NCBI RefSeq assembly: GCF_014650675.1
Contig: NZ_BMVK01000018.1
Span: 62,001-126,000, forward strand
Direction of reading: 5' to 3'
Length of the DNA: 64,000 bases
From: Streptomyces anulatus
GTDB lineage: Bacteria > Actinomycetota > Actinomycetes > Streptomycetales > Streptomycetaceae
Under the pieces are notes generated by a model. The model saw nothing but the letters and a program-made list of their open reading frames with translations, did no database searches and was not told the DNA's origin. Positions 40,601 through 48,137 of the stretch are shown here, piece by piece. Within the stretch, counting starts at the first letter, position 1, and each line of letters opens with the position of its first letter. Both the position numbers and the translations under genes were made by a program.

Positions 40601-40729
40601 GGCCCCGACGGGTGCGGTGGCCGGGTCGGGAACGGCTTGCGGTGCGGCGGTGAGGAGTCCCAACAGCCCGGCTGCCGCCACGGCCGCCGCGAGCGGGCGT
40701 CGCAGCAGCCGGTGAGGGGTGCGTCTCAT
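37700..40729 (-). CDS. secreted GH13 alpha-amylase with two CBM25 starch-binding modules
   Basis: A 1009-residue exported enzyme. After a signal peptide (RRPLAAAVAAAGLLGLLTAAPQA) two CBM25 modules (about 46-130 and 157-245) each show W...LHY/HYRPHGG.W, VPG and WDNN.G.(N/D)Y. A fibronectin III domain (about 262-350) leads to the GH13 barrel: GFSAIWITPV, DVVHNHSS, nucleophile D641 in GFRLDTAVH, acid E680 in FVFGEVA and D798 in DSHDYGP. GGAG lies six bases before the ATG at 40727-40729. It stands alone on the minus strand, convergent with the GTPase. Two palindromes and a GCAA-N4-TTGC dyad lie in its promoter region. Confidence 0.93.
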   Translation of the reverse strand: MRRTPHRLLRRPLAAAVAAAGLLGLLTAAPQAVPDPATAPVGASAAAGTTATVFYSTKTRDWSAYYLHYSPDGGSWTTVPGTRMETACTDWVKLTVPLGDAGGLKATFTDGSGTWDNNAGKNYDLGTGNITVQDGVVAHSDPCADTGPEEPEEPEGPNSASVYYATSTVGWPTVNLHYRPHGGAWTTVPGIGMEAACTGWVKRTVDLGSATGLQATFNNGNGVWDNNNGNDYTLATGLTTVKDRTVTASAKDPCAAEEPDTEAPTAPTAVKAAADGVAVVVTWEPATDDRGVTKYQVTRTGGTKGTVVADTTSTVFSDTGLEARTAYRYTVRAVDAAGNVSAESAPASATTGDRPTAPPTGTPLGTDPRKDPIYFVLTARFNDGDSANNRGGSQHEKSGNAANDDPMFRGDFKGLVQKLDYVKGLGFSAIWITPVVLNRSDYDYHGYHGYDFYKVDPRLESAGASYQDLIDAAHAKGMKIYQDVVHNHSSRWGAKGLFTPKAYGVRDAQWSWFYDEKNDAFAYDGLTVEPKSGKSYYNGDLWSTAEPSGNTCLNWGTPTGHTSPEGYRIYNCQWPSPTSGMFPKALYHNCWIGNWEGEDSRSCWLHDDLADFNTENAQVQNYLIGAYNKYIDMGVDGFRLDTAVHIPRTTWNRRFLPAIQERVTQQFGAGAAKNFFVFGEVAAFVNDKWNRGSVNHSAQFFTWKERKEYNADDEKAALEMYDYEQQQGTAAQPVSDNAFLKGNTYHAPDRSRFSGMNIIDMRMHMNFGDANNAYNNGKDSDDATNDATYNVVYVDSHDYGPNKSSERYAGGTDAWAENMSLMWTFRGIPTLYYGSEIEFQKGKKIDCGPTCPLATTGRAYFGDHLAGEVTASDFGKVSSATGKVADTLATPLARHLQRLNEIRRAVPALQMGQYSTEGISGSMAYKRRYTDAASGTDSFALVTVSGSATYTGIPNGTYKDAVTGDTKSVTGGTLAVPAPGKGNLRVYVLDLGGKNAAPGKIGAAGPYLK

Positions 40730-40791
40730 GCGTGTCTCCAGGGGAGGGGGAGAACCCTGACGCGCCTCGGGGTTCGGCGGGTGAACACGAC

Positions 40792-40811
40792 CCGGCGGCA
40801 AGTTCCGCCGG
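40792..40811. repeat. palindrome CCGGCGG-N6-CCGCCGG upstream of amylase, copy 1
   Basis: CCGGCGGCAAGTTCCGCCGG followed by AATG. A near copy occurs 82 bp away (40874-40894), also followed by AATG. Both are perfect 7-bp inverted repeats. They lie in the 198-bp gap between the divergent amylase and thioesterase genes, and may be paired operators. Confidence 0.45.
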
Positions 40812-40820
40812 AATGTTGCT

Positions 40821-40832
40821 GCAATTCCTTGC
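40821..40832. promoter_or_regulatory. GCAA-N4-TTGC dyad in the amylase promoter region
   Basis: GCAATTCCTTGC lies 92 bp upstream of the amylase start. Inverted GCAA/TTGC arms are the core of many LacI-family sites, including those reported for Streptomyces maltose regulators. The regulator gene is not in this part of the window, so assignment to a MalR-type protein is only a guess. Confidence 0.35.
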
Positions 40833-40873
40833 GGGGAGGAAGTTACCGGTGCATGACAGGTGCGTAAAGGGAT

Positions 40874-40894
40874 CCGGCGGCACCGTTCCGCCGG
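40874..40894. repeat. palindrome CCGGCGG-N7-CCGCCGG, copy 2
   Basis: CCGGCGGCACCGTTCCGCCGG followed by AATG. It matches copy 1 at 40792-40811 apart from the spacer. It lies 34 bp before the thioesterase start, so it could act on that gene as well. Confidence 0.45.
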
Positions 40895-40927
40895 AATGGA
40901 CGGACGGGCGCGGGTGTTCGCACGGTC

Positions 40928-41344
40928 ATGACCTTCTCCGTTGATGTGACCGTGCGCGGCTACGAGCTCGACACCCAGGGCCACCTGAACCAGGCCGTCT
41001 ACCTCCAGTACGCGGAACACGCCCGCTGGGAGCTGCTGCGCGCCGCCGGACTGCCCCAGGAGAAGCTGCTGGCCGACGGGGTCGGCCCGGTGCAGCTGGA
41101 AGTGACGGTCAAGTACCGCCGGGAGCTGCGCGGTGGTGAGCGCGTACGGGTCACCTGCCGGTTCGACTACGGCACGGGCAAGACGTTCACGATGGAGCAG
41201 CAGATCCTCAAGGAGGACGGGGCGGTGGCCGCGGAGATCACCGGAGTGGCCGGCGTCCTCGACCTGACCGAGCGTCGGCTCGTCCCGGACCCGCAGGGCC
41301 GTCTGGCCGCGCTGGCGGGCAACCCCGGCCTGCTGACCGGATGA
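40928..41344 (+). CDS. hotdog-fold acyl-CoA thioesterase (4HBT/YbgC type)
   Basis: A 138-residue single-domain hotdog protein. VRGYELDTQGHLNQAVYLQYAEHARWELL carries the D-x-x-G-H-x-N active-site stretch (Asp then His/Asn) of 4-hydroxybenzoyl-CoA and YbgC-like thioesterases, which hydrolyse acyl-CoAs in the cytoplasm. The length is normal. It is divergent from the amylase and its own neighbour is convergent, so no pathway is indicated. Confidence 0.85.
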   Translation: MTFSVDVTVRGYELDTQGHLNQAVYLQYAEHARWELLRAAGLPQEKLLADGVGPVQLEVTVKYRRELRGGERVRVTCRFDYGTGKTFTMEQQILKEDGAVAAEITGVAGVLDLTERRLVPDPQGRLAALAGNPGLLTG

Positions 41345-41386
41345 CCGGCGGGGGAGCCCGGACCGGGTTCCCCCACGTGGGCCGGG

Positions 41387-42052
41387 TCAGAGGCGGCAGC
41401 TGATTTCGAGGCCGTCCTCCACGGGGAAGGTGACGCTGTGGTAGCCGTTGTCGGTGTCACGGACGTGGTCGAGGTACGGGGCAAGGGCGGGGAGGTCCAC
41501 GTCGTCGGCCACGACGAGGGTGCCGGGGGTCAGGTGAGGCTCCAGGAGCCGTAGGACGGGCAGGCAGAGGTCCTTCCACCCGTCCAGGAACAGGAAGTCG
41601 ATGGGCCGGCGTGGTGCGGCGAGCGTCTGCAGGGCGTTTCCCTCCAGGAGGGTGATCACGTCGTCGAGGCCGGTGGCCGTGAAGGTGTCGCGGGCTGCGG
41701 CCGCCTTGGCGGTGTTCATCTCGGTGGTGATGACGTGCCCCGAGCCGTTGTCGCGAACGGCGGCTGCCAGGTGGAGGGTGGAAATGCCGTAGGAGGTGCC
41801 GAACTCGACGACGTTGGCGGGCCTGGTGGCGCGGACGAGGTTGTAGAGGAGTTTGCCGCCGTCGGCCGAGATCGGCATGTAGATCTCCCGGTTCGCGTCG
41901 GCGAGTTCCTGCGCCGTCAGCGCTCCTCGGTCGTGGGGCCGGAGGCTCCGTACGCGTGCCGCGGCCTCGTCGTCACGGGTGGCGGCTTCGAACATGCGGG
42001 TCAGGGCGGAGCGGAGGCGCGGCTCGGCGAGGGTGTGGGTGTGCGTGGTCAT
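41387..42052 (-). CDS. O-methyltransferase (class I, SAM-dependent)
   Basis: A 221-residue enzyme. VVEFGTSYGISTLHLA (81-96) is the glycine-rich SAM motif, VITTEMN the acidic beta-2 end, IDFLFLDGWKD (151-161) motif for the metal-binding Asp, and VVADDVD follows. This is the pattern of Methyltransf_3/24 catechol-type O-methyltransferases. AGGAG is seven bases before the ATG at 42050-42052. It is divergent from a TetR regulator, with an inverted repeat between them, and an efflux-type MFS gene follows the regulator, so this trio may detoxify or modify and export an aromatic compound. Confidence 0.88.
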   Translation of the reverse strand: MTTHTHTLAEPRLRSALTRMFEAATRDDEAAARVRSLRPHDRGALTAQELADANREIYMPISADGGKLLYNLVRATRPANVVEFGTSYGISTLHLAAAVRDNGSGHVITTEMNTAKAAAARDTFTATGLDDVITLLEGNALQTLAAPRRPIDFLFLDGWKDLCLPVLRLLEPHLTPGTLVVADDVDLPALAPYLDHVRDTDNGYHSVTFPVEDGLEISCRL

Positions 42053-42163
42053 GTGCGGGCTCCTGGGTGCGGGGACGGTGGGAGGGCGACCTCTGTGGGT
42101 CGGCCTCGTGGCGGCGAGCGCCGGGCCGGACTTCTGCGATGTCGGCGCGGCCCGATCGTCATT

Positions 42164-42215
42164 ACGAGGCACCATGCACCGTAAAGGTAGCACCATTCGA
42201 TACACGGTGTCTCGT
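42164..42215. promoter_or_regulatory. inverted repeat between O-methyltransferase and tetR
   Basis: ACGAGGCACC (42164-42173) and GGTGTCTCGT (42206-42215) pair with one mismatch across a 32-bp centre. TATAGT-like bases follow the right arm near 42217-42223, close to the tetR start. The arms are candidates for the TetR operator acting on both promoters. Confidence 0.35.
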
Positions 42216-42228
42216 TTATAGTGGAGGC

Positions 42229-42801
42229 ATGGTTCAGGAAAGCGGCCGGGGCAGGCCCCGCAGTGAGAGCGCACGGGCTTCCGTGCTGCACGCCGTCGAC
42301 GACCTCCTGGTCGAAGTCGGGTATGCGGCACTGACCATGAAGGGCATCGCGGAACGCGCCGGAGTGGGCCGCCAGACGGTGTACCGCTGGTGGTCGAACA
42401 AGGCCGAAGTCCTCTACGAGGCCAGCGTCATCGACGCCCGGCAGGAGCTCGCGGTACCCCTCACCGGGGTTCCCCGGGACGACCTCAGGGCCTACCTCGA
42501 CGCCCTCACCGGCTTCCTCGCGCACTCGCACGCGGGAGCCGCCTACCGCGCCCTCCTGGGGGAGGCCCAGCACGACGCGGACGTGGCCGCCCTCCTCGCG
42601 TCCGGCGACGTCCTCGGCGAGAGCGCGGCCGCGGTGGTGGCCCCGCTGCTGGAGGCAGGCGGCGACGATCTGTCACCGGAGCAGGCGACCGCCCTGCTGA
42701 TCGGCCCCGTGTTCTTCCACATCCTGTCCGGGCGGGGGCCCGAGAGCGTCGACACGAAGAAGCAGGTGGAGCAGTTCCTGCGCGCCCTGGCCGCGGACTG
42801 A
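42229..42801 (+). CDS. TetR-family regulator
   Basis: A 190-residue repressor. The helix-turn-helix is MKGIAERAGVGRQTVYRWWSNKAEVLYEA (about 40-68), and the remainder is the all-helical TetR ligand domain (TetR_C type, FLAHSHAGAAYRALLGEAQHD). It probably controls itself, the divergent O-methyltransferase and the MFS gene 77 bp downstream on the same strand. The ATG at 42229 has GGAGG very close, suggesting either weak initiation or a leaderless start. Confidence 0.92.
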   Translation: MVQESGRGRPRSESARASVLHAVDDLLVEVGYAALTMKGIAERAGVGRQTVYRWWSNKAEVLYEASVIDARQELAVPLTGVPRDDLRAYLDALTGFLAHSHAGAAYRALLGEAQHDADVAALLASGDVLGESAAAVVAPLLEAGGDDLSPEQATALLIGPVFFHILSGRGPESVDTKKQVEQFLRALAAD

Positions 42802-42878
42802 CGGTCCGGCCCGGCCGCCACCGCCCCGCTTCCGCTGCTCATCCCATCCCCGCACCTGAAAGGGGCAAGCCGACGCTC

Positions 42879-44126
42879 ATGTCCGCACCCGCGAAGGAAT
42901 CAGTCGTCCGGGCCCCCGGCATCCCGCACCTGCTGGTGACGGTGCTGTTCTGCTTCTCCGGATTCGCCCTCCTGCTCCCGGTCTCCCCGGCGTGGGCCGT
43001 CGAGGGAGGGGCCGACGAGTTCGGCGCCGGGCTCGTGACCGCCGTCCTGATGGCCGCCACGGTCCTGACCCAGCTGTTCGTCAGAACCGCTCTGCGCAGG
43101 CTCGGTTGGACGCGCACCCTGGTCCTGGGCGCCCTGCTGCTCGGCCTGCCCTCCCTCCTGCAAGCCCTCAGCGACCACCTGCTGCCCGTCCTGCTGACGA
43201 CCGCCCTGCGCGGAGCGGGCTTCGGCATCGTCACCGTCTGCGGCGCCACCGCCGCGGCCGTACTGGCCCCGCGTGGACGCCAGGGGGCGGTCATCGGCCT
43301 CTACGGTCTGGCCATCGCCCTGCCCCAGGTCGTCCTGACCCCGGCGGCTCCCTGGCTGACCGACACGTTCGCCCTGCCCCCGGTCATCGCCTGCGGCGTG
43401 CTGCCCGTCCTCGCACTGCCCTGGACACGCGCCCTCGGCCGCGCCGTCGAGGCCCGCGCCGACAGTCCGGCGCCCCCGGACAGCCCCGCCCGGAACCCCG
43501 TCCGCGCCACCGCGCTGCTCCGACGCATCCGGCGGCCCCTCGCCGTGCTGCTCCTGGTGACGGCGGCGGGCGGAGCCGTACTCACCTTCGCCCCGCAGTT
43601 CACCGCCACTCCCGCGCTCGCCGCCACGGGACTGCTCGCCCTCACCGCCACCGCCGCACTGGCCCGTTGGGGGTGCGGAGAGCTCGCCGACCGGATCGCC
43701 CTGCGGCCCATCACGGGAATCCTCGCCCTCACCGCGTGCGCGGGCCTGGCGCTGATCGCGTACGCCATCGGGTCGGACCGCGCCGCCGTCCTGCCGGCCG
43801 GACTGCTTCTCCTGGGGGCCGCGTACGGGGGGCTCCAGAGCCTCACCCTTGTCCAGGCGTTCGACTACGCGGGCGCGGAGAACCGGCACGCCGCCTCGGT
43901 CGCGTGGAACGTCGGATACGACGCGGGCACCGGCCTCGGATCCCTCATGCTGGGAGTGGCGGCACAGGTGGCCACCTTCTCGGCCGGCTTCACCGTCCTG
44001 TCCGCGCTGATGGCACTCGCGGGCCTGGCCGTTCTCCTCACCGGTCACAACGAGCCCGCCGACTCCCCGGGGAGCCGCCGCCCGCGTACATCCGGGACGA
44101 AGCGGCCGTCCCTCGGCAAGCGCTGA
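42879..44126 (+). CDS. MFS transporter (efflux type)
   Basis: A 415-residue membrane protein with 12 predicted helices in two halves and a short basic middle loop (ALLRRIRRPL). RTALRRLGWTRTLVLGALLLG resembles the loop 2-3 motif, and ELADRIALRPITGI its counterpart in the second half. It is downstream of the TetR gene and probably in its operon, which favours efflux of a toxic or signalling compound. AAAGGGG about twelve bases upstream of the ATG at 42879 is the only ribosome-site candidate. Confidence 0.88.
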   Translation: MSAPAKESVVRAPGIPHLLVTVLFCFSGFALLLPVSPAWAVEGGADEFGAGLVTAVLMAATVLTQLFVRTALRRLGWTRTLVLGALLLGLPSLLQALSDHLLPVLLTTALRGAGFGIVTVCGATAAAVLAPRGRQGAVIGLYGLAIALPQVVLTPAAPWLTDTFALPPVIACGVLPVLALPWTRALGRAVEARADSPAPPDSPARNPVRATALLRRIRRPLAVLLLVTAAGGAVLTFAPQFTATPALAATGLLALTATAALARWGCGELADRIALRPITGILALTACAGLALIAYAIGSDRAAVLPAGLLLLGAAYGGLQSLTLVQAFDYAGAENRHAASVAWNVGYDAGTGLGSLMLGVAAQVATFSAGFTVLSALMALAGLAVLLTGHNEPADSPGSRRPRTSGTKRPSLGKR

Positions 44127-44240
44127 GACCGGCATCCACCGCCGGGGAGCCGCAACGTGCCCGGCCCGGCGGTCCGGCGGCCCGGCGGCGAGGGTCCGGG
44201 GAAACCGCTGGGCCGGGCGGACCGTATCGGGGACGGCGGG

Positions 44241-44271
44241 ACGGTGGACGCCCGGGAGAGGCGTCCACCGT
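44241..44271. terminator. bidirectional hairpin between MFS and EF-hand genes
   Basis: ACGGTGGACGCC (44241-44252) pairs perfectly with GGCGTCCACCGT (44260-44271) around a seven-base loop. It lies between convergent genes ending at 44126 and 44298. No U tract follows. Confidence 0.7.
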
Positions 44272-44297
44272 CGTCGGCCGTATGTGTGGGCGCCCGG

Positions 44298-44831
44298 TCA
44301 CACGGCGGTGCCGACGACCAGATGGTCGCCCGGGATGCCCGCCTTGCCCGGCGCGTAGTAGTCCTTGATCCCGGCGACCCAGGTCTCCACCCGGATCCGG
44401 TCTCCGTCGTTCGGCTCGAAGGCGTCGAAGAGCGCGTCGATGTTGGCGGGCTCGAACCCGATGGCCGTCATCAGCGCCATGAACAGCGGGCGCTCGATCA
44501 GACCGTCGCCGTCCGGGTCGCCGAGCGCGGCCAGCGCCTCGGCGAACACCCCGACGGTCGCGTCGAACCGCTCCGGCGACAGCACGCAGGCGGTGAACTC
44601 CTCGAAGCTGACCTCGCCGTCGCCATCGGCGTCGAGCTCGGTGCGCAGAGTCGTCCAGTACCGCCGGAACGCCGCGCGCATCGCGTCCTTCGCGGCCCGG
44701 TCCGACGCGTGCGCCTCCCGGACGACGCGGTCGGCCATGAGGTCGAAGTCGTCCGCCTCCAGGACGCCGTTGGCGTTGGCGTCGAACAGGGAGAAGACGA
44801 GCGTGACCCGCCTGGTGGCCTCAATGCCCAT
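44298..44831 (-). CDS. calerythrin-like EF-hand calcium-binding protein
   Basis: A 177-residue protein with four EF-hand positions. Loops 1 (DANANGVLEADD, 17-28) and 2 (DADGDGEVSFEE, 67-78) look competent. Loop 3 (DPDGDGLIERPL, 105-116) lacks the final Glu and loop 4 (EPNDGDRIRVET, 139-150) begins with Glu, so these are weaker. Length and spacing fit calerythrin and related actinomycete calcium sensors or buffers. It stands alone. Its cellular partner is unknown. Confidence 0.9.
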   Translation of the reverse strand: MGIEATRRVTLVFSLFDANANGVLEADDFDLMADRVVREAHASDRAAKDAMRAAFRRYWTTLRTELDADGDGEVSFEEFTACVLSPERFDATVGVFAEALAALGDPDGDGLIERPLFMALMTAIGFEPANIDALFDAFEPNDGDRIRVETWVAGIKDYYAPGKAGIPGDHLVVGTAV

Positions 44832-45093
44832 GAATCCGTCACCTTTCTCCGCATGTCACGTTCCCTCCGACCGCGGCCCGGTGCCCGGTCCGCCCACCCA
44901 CTGTCCGCCGAGGAGCGGCGTCTGCGGCGAAAGCGGTGGTTCTTTCACCTGAAGGACGTAACTGACCTGCATAAACGTCAAGTTGAGGCAGTGGGAGGGG
45001 CTCGGCGGTTCCGTGCGCCCCCGGCCCTTAGGCTGGGCGGATGCGCGCCCCGTCCGCCGTCAGCGGCTCCCGTACGACCGAGGTCCACCTCTC

Positions 45094-45867
45094 ATGACCA
45101 GGGAGACCCGGACGCTGCCCGCGTTCGCCCCCGGTTCGGTGGACACCCCCTTCGTCATCGAGGGCTACGACGAGGTCGTCTCCCACGACACGCTCTGGGA
45201 CGCGCACTCCCACCCCTTCCACGAGCTGCTCTGGAACGAGCGCGGCGCCTCCACGGCGGTGGTCGGGAGCCGGATCTGGACGATCACCCCGGCCCTGGGC
45301 CTGTGGATGCCGGCGGGGACCCTGCACGCCGGATCGGCGACCGCCGGAACCTGGTTCCGGGCGAGCTTCTTCGGCTTCCGCACCACCGCGTCGATCTCCG
45401 ACACGCCGGTCGCCGTCGAGATCACCCCGCTGTTGCGCCTGCTGCTGGAGCGGCTCGGCGAACCCGGCCTCACGGCCGCCTCGCGGGCCGCGACCGAGGC
45501 GCTGGTGCTCGACGTCCTCGTACCGTCGCCCCGCGAACTGCTCGTGCGGATCCCGGTCTCCGAACTGCTGCGCCCGATCGCCGACGCGGTCCGTGAGAAT
45601 CCGGCCGACCGGCGGACGCTGGCGGACTGGGCGTCCGCCCTCGGTGTCAGCGCCCGCACGGTCACCCGGGCGTTCACCGCCGAGACGGGCACGAGCTTCG
45701 TGCGCTGGGTGGCGGCGGTCCGCGCCCAGCACGCCATCGGCCTGCTGACCCGCGGAGGGGACGTGGAGACCGTGGCCGAACAGGTCGGCTACCGCTCGGC
45801 GAGCGCGTTCGGCGCCGCCTTCCGGCGTACGACGGGACTCACCCCGGGGACGTTCCGGCCGGAATGA
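45094..45867 (+). CDS. AraC-family regulator with N-terminal cupin
   Basis: A 257-residue regulator. The first part is a cupin-type sensor (LWDAHSHPFHELLWNERG), and the carboxyl third has the two AraC helix-turn-helix motifs: LADWASALGVSARTVTRAFTAETGTSFVRWV and VETVAEQVGYRSASAFGAAFRRTTGLTPGTFR. AraC regulators near siderophore importers often sense the ferric siderophore, and this gene is 200 bp before an iron-siderophore operon on the same strand. That link is plausible but not shown. Confidence 0.9.
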   Translation: MTRETRTLPAFAPGSVDTPFVIEGYDEVVSHDTLWDAHSHPFHELLWNERGASTAVVGSRIWTITPALGLWMPAGTLHAGSATAGTWFRASFFGFRTTASISDTPVAVEITPLLRLLLERLGEPGLTAASRAATEALVLDVLVPSPRELLVRIPVSELLRPIADAVRENPADRRTLADWASALGVSARTVTRAFTAETGTSFVRWVAAVRAQHAIGLLTRGGDVETVAEQVGYRSASAFGAAFRRTTGLTPGTFRPE

Positions 45868-45949
45868 CCGCCGGACCGCGTGTCCGAATCGCTACAGCGC
45901 ATGTCCCAAACGGTTGATTGCGACAGTCGGGTCGATTCTCATAGGGTTC

Positions 45950-45968
45950 GAAGGCAAGCCTTACCTAA
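45950..45968. promoter_or_regulatory. iron box (DmdR/IdeR operator)
   Basis: GAAGGCAAGCCTTACCTAA closely matches the 19-bp consensus TTAGGTTAGGCTNACCTAA, with the right arm CCTTACCTAA especially good. It lies about 100 bp upstream of the siderophore-binding protein and should repress the importer operon when iron is sufficient. Confidence 0.8.
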
Positions 45969-46068
45969 GCCGATGAAGCACGCGCCGCGCACCGATCCCT
46001 GACGGCTGCGCACGTCCGGACGTGCGAGAAGCGGTACCCCCGACATCCGGAAAGCCGGGTACACACCC

Positions 46069-47100
46069 ATGTCTTCACACCGCCTCCGCCTGCTCGTCGT
46101 GGCGGCCGCCCTCGTCGGCGTCTCCGCCTGCGGCGGGACCACCGACGCCGCGAACAAGGACGACGAGAGCCGCTCCGGCGGGTTCCCCCTGACCGTCGAG
46201 CACGCCCTGGGCAAGACGACCATCCCGGCGAAGCCGAAGCGCGTCGCGACCGTCAACTGGGCCAACCACGAAGTGCCGCTCGCCCTCGGCGTCGTGCCCG
46301 TCGGCATGGCCGCGGCCAACTTCGGCGACGACAACGACGACGGCGTGCTGCCCTGGGTCGAGGAGAAGCTCGACGACCTCAAGGCGAAGACACCGGTGCT
46401 CTTCGACGAGACCGACGGCATCGACTTCGAGGCGGTCGCCGACACGAAGCCGGACGTGATCCTGGCCGCGTACTCGGGTCTGACCAAGAAGGACTACGAG
46501 ACCCTCAGCGAGATCGCCCCCGTCGTCGCCTACCCGGACGCAGCCTGGGCGACGCCGTGGCGCGAGATCATCCGGACGAACAGCAAGGCGATCGGGCTGG
46601 CCGACGAGGGCGAGAAGCTGATCAAGAAGCTCGACGGCGACATAGCCACGACCGCCGCCAAGTACCCGCAGCTCAAGGGCAAGTCGGCGATGTTCATGAC
46701 GCACGTCGACCCCAACGACGTGAGCCAGGTCGGCTTCTACACCGCCCACGACACCCGCACCCAGTTCTTCCAGGACCTGGGCATGACGATCCCCGGGTCC
46801 ATCGCCAAGGCGTCCGAGGGCACGGACAAGTTCGCCCTCACCAAGAGCGCCGAGCAGATCGACGCCTTCGACGACGTCGACATCATCACCGGCTACGGCG
46901 ACGACACCGGTGAGCTGCTGAAGACCATCACCAAGGACCCGCTGCTCTCGAAGATCCCCGCCGTCGAGCGCGGCTCCGTCTACCTCCTGCCCGGCAGCAG
47001 CCCGCTGGCCACCGCCGCCAACCCGACGCCGCTGTCGATCAGTTATGTGCTGGACGACTACGCCGCCGCCCTCGCCGAGGCCGCGGACAAGGTCAAGTGA
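46069..47100 (+). CDS. ferric-siderophore-binding lipoprotein
   Basis: A 343-residue lipoprotein (lipobox VGVSAC, C21). The FecB/BtuF-type domain has GKTTIPAKPKRVATVNWANHEVPLALGVVPVG, FDETDGIDFEAVADTKPDVILAAYSG and PVVAYPDAAWATPWREIIR, the two-lobed class III fold for chelated iron. The last codons overlap the first permease gene (GTGA). It heads a four-gene operon under an iron box, so ferric-siderophore uptake is a firm inference; the siderophore itself is unknown. Confidence 0.93.
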   Translation: MSSHRLRLLVVAAALVGVSACGGTTDAANKDDESRSGGFPLTVEHALGKTTIPAKPKRVATVNWANHEVPLALGVVPVGMAAANFGDDNDDGVLPWVEEKLDDLKAKTPVLFDETDGIDFEAVADTKPDVILAAYSGLTKKDYETLSEIAPVVAYPDAAWATPWREIIRTNSKAIGLADEGEKLIKKLDGDIATTAAKYPQLKGKSAMFMTHVDPNDVSQVGFYTAHDTRTQFFQDLGMTIPGSIAKASEGTDKFALTKSAEQIDAFDDVDIITGYGDDTGELLKTITKDPLLSKIPAVERGSVYLLPGSSPLATAANPTPLSISYVLDDYAAALAEAADKVK

Positions 47101-48137
47101 CCACGCTCGACACCCGTACCCCGCCGGACGCCGTCACCAGGCGTCCGGCAGGCGTGCGCCTGCTGTGGCTCCTGCTCTCCGTGCTCGCCCTGGCCGCCGT
47201 GATGGTCGCCTCCGTCGCCCTCGGCTCCCGCGACGTGCCCTGGTCCGACGTCGTCGCGGCGCTCGGCGGCGCGGACGACACCCTGGGACGAGCGGCGGCG
47301 ACCAAACGCATCCCCCGCACGGTCCTCGCCGTCGTCATCGGCGCGGCGCTCGGCCTCGCGGGCGGCGTCATGCAGGGCGTGACCCGCAACCCGCTGGCCG
47401 ACCCGGGCATCCTCGGCGTCAACATGGGGGCCTCGCTGGCCGTCGTCACGGCGGTCGCGTTCTTCGGCCTCACCTCACCGACCGGATACATCTGGACCGC
47501 CATCGCGGGCGCGGCCTTCTCCGCCCTCTTCGTCTACACCGTGGGAACGCTCGGCAGGGGAGGGGCCACCCCCCTCAAGCTGGCTCTCGCCGGGGCCGCC
47601 ACCTCCGCCGCCTTCGCCTCGCTCGTCAGCGCGATCATCCTGCCGCGCAACGACATCGCCGGAAGCTTCAAGCTCTGGCAGATCGGCGGCGTCGGCGGCG
47701 CCTCCTTCGAACGCATCGGCCAGGTGATGCCGTTCCTCGCGGTCGGCTTCGCCGTCTGCCTGCTCTCGGCCCGCGCCCTCAACTCGCTCGCGCTCGGCGA
47801 TGAGCTGGCGGCCGGTCTCGGCGAACGCGTCGCCGTGGCACGGGCCGTGGCCGCCCTCGGCGCCGTACTGCTCTGCGGAGCGGCCACCGCCGTCGCCGGG
47901 CCGATCGGCTTCGTCGGCCTCGTCGTCCCGCACACCTGCCGGCTGCTCGTCGGCGTCGACCACCGCTGGCTCCTGCCGCTCTCCACGGTGCTCGGCGCGA
48001 TCCTGCTCACCGCCGCCGACGTCGTCGGCCGGATCGTGGCCCGCCCCTCCGAGATCGACGTCGGCATCGTCACGGCCCTGATCGGTGCCCCGTTCTTCAT
48101 CTACATCGTCCGCCGACAGAAGGTACGTGCCCTGTGA
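47097..48137 (+). CDS. siderophore ABC importer permease 1 (FecCD family)
   Basis: A 346-residue membrane protein with about ten helices. KRIPRTVLAVVIGAALGLAGGVMQGVTRNPLADPGILGVNMGAS is the FecCD opening signature, and GPIGFVGLVVPHTCRLLVG the coupling region near the end. It overlaps the binding protein by four bases and permease 2 by four bases. Confidence 0.94.
   Translation: MTTLDTRTPPDAVTRRPAGVRLLWLLLSVLALAAVMVASVALGSRDVPWSDVVAALGGADDTLGRAAATKRIPRTVLAVVIGAALGLAGGVMQGVTRNPLADPGILGVNMGASLAVVTAVAFFGLTSPTGYIWTAIAGAAFSALFVYTVGTLGRGGATPLKLALAGAATSAAFASLVSAIILPRNDIAGSFKLWQIGGVGGASFERIGQVMPFLAVGFAVCLLSARALNSLALGDELAAGLGERVAVARAVAALGAVLLCGAATAVAGPIGFVGLVVPHTCRLLVGVDHRWLLPLSTVLGAILLTAADVVGRIVARPSEIDVGIVTALIGAPFFIYIVRRQKVRAL

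Noticed and set aside
38045..40867. A 940-codon open frame on the plus strand opposite the amylase
   Set aside because: It is the mirror of a well-supported GH13 gene. Its composition (Val, Gly, Arg, Asp, Glu) is that of an antisense shadow, with no motif.
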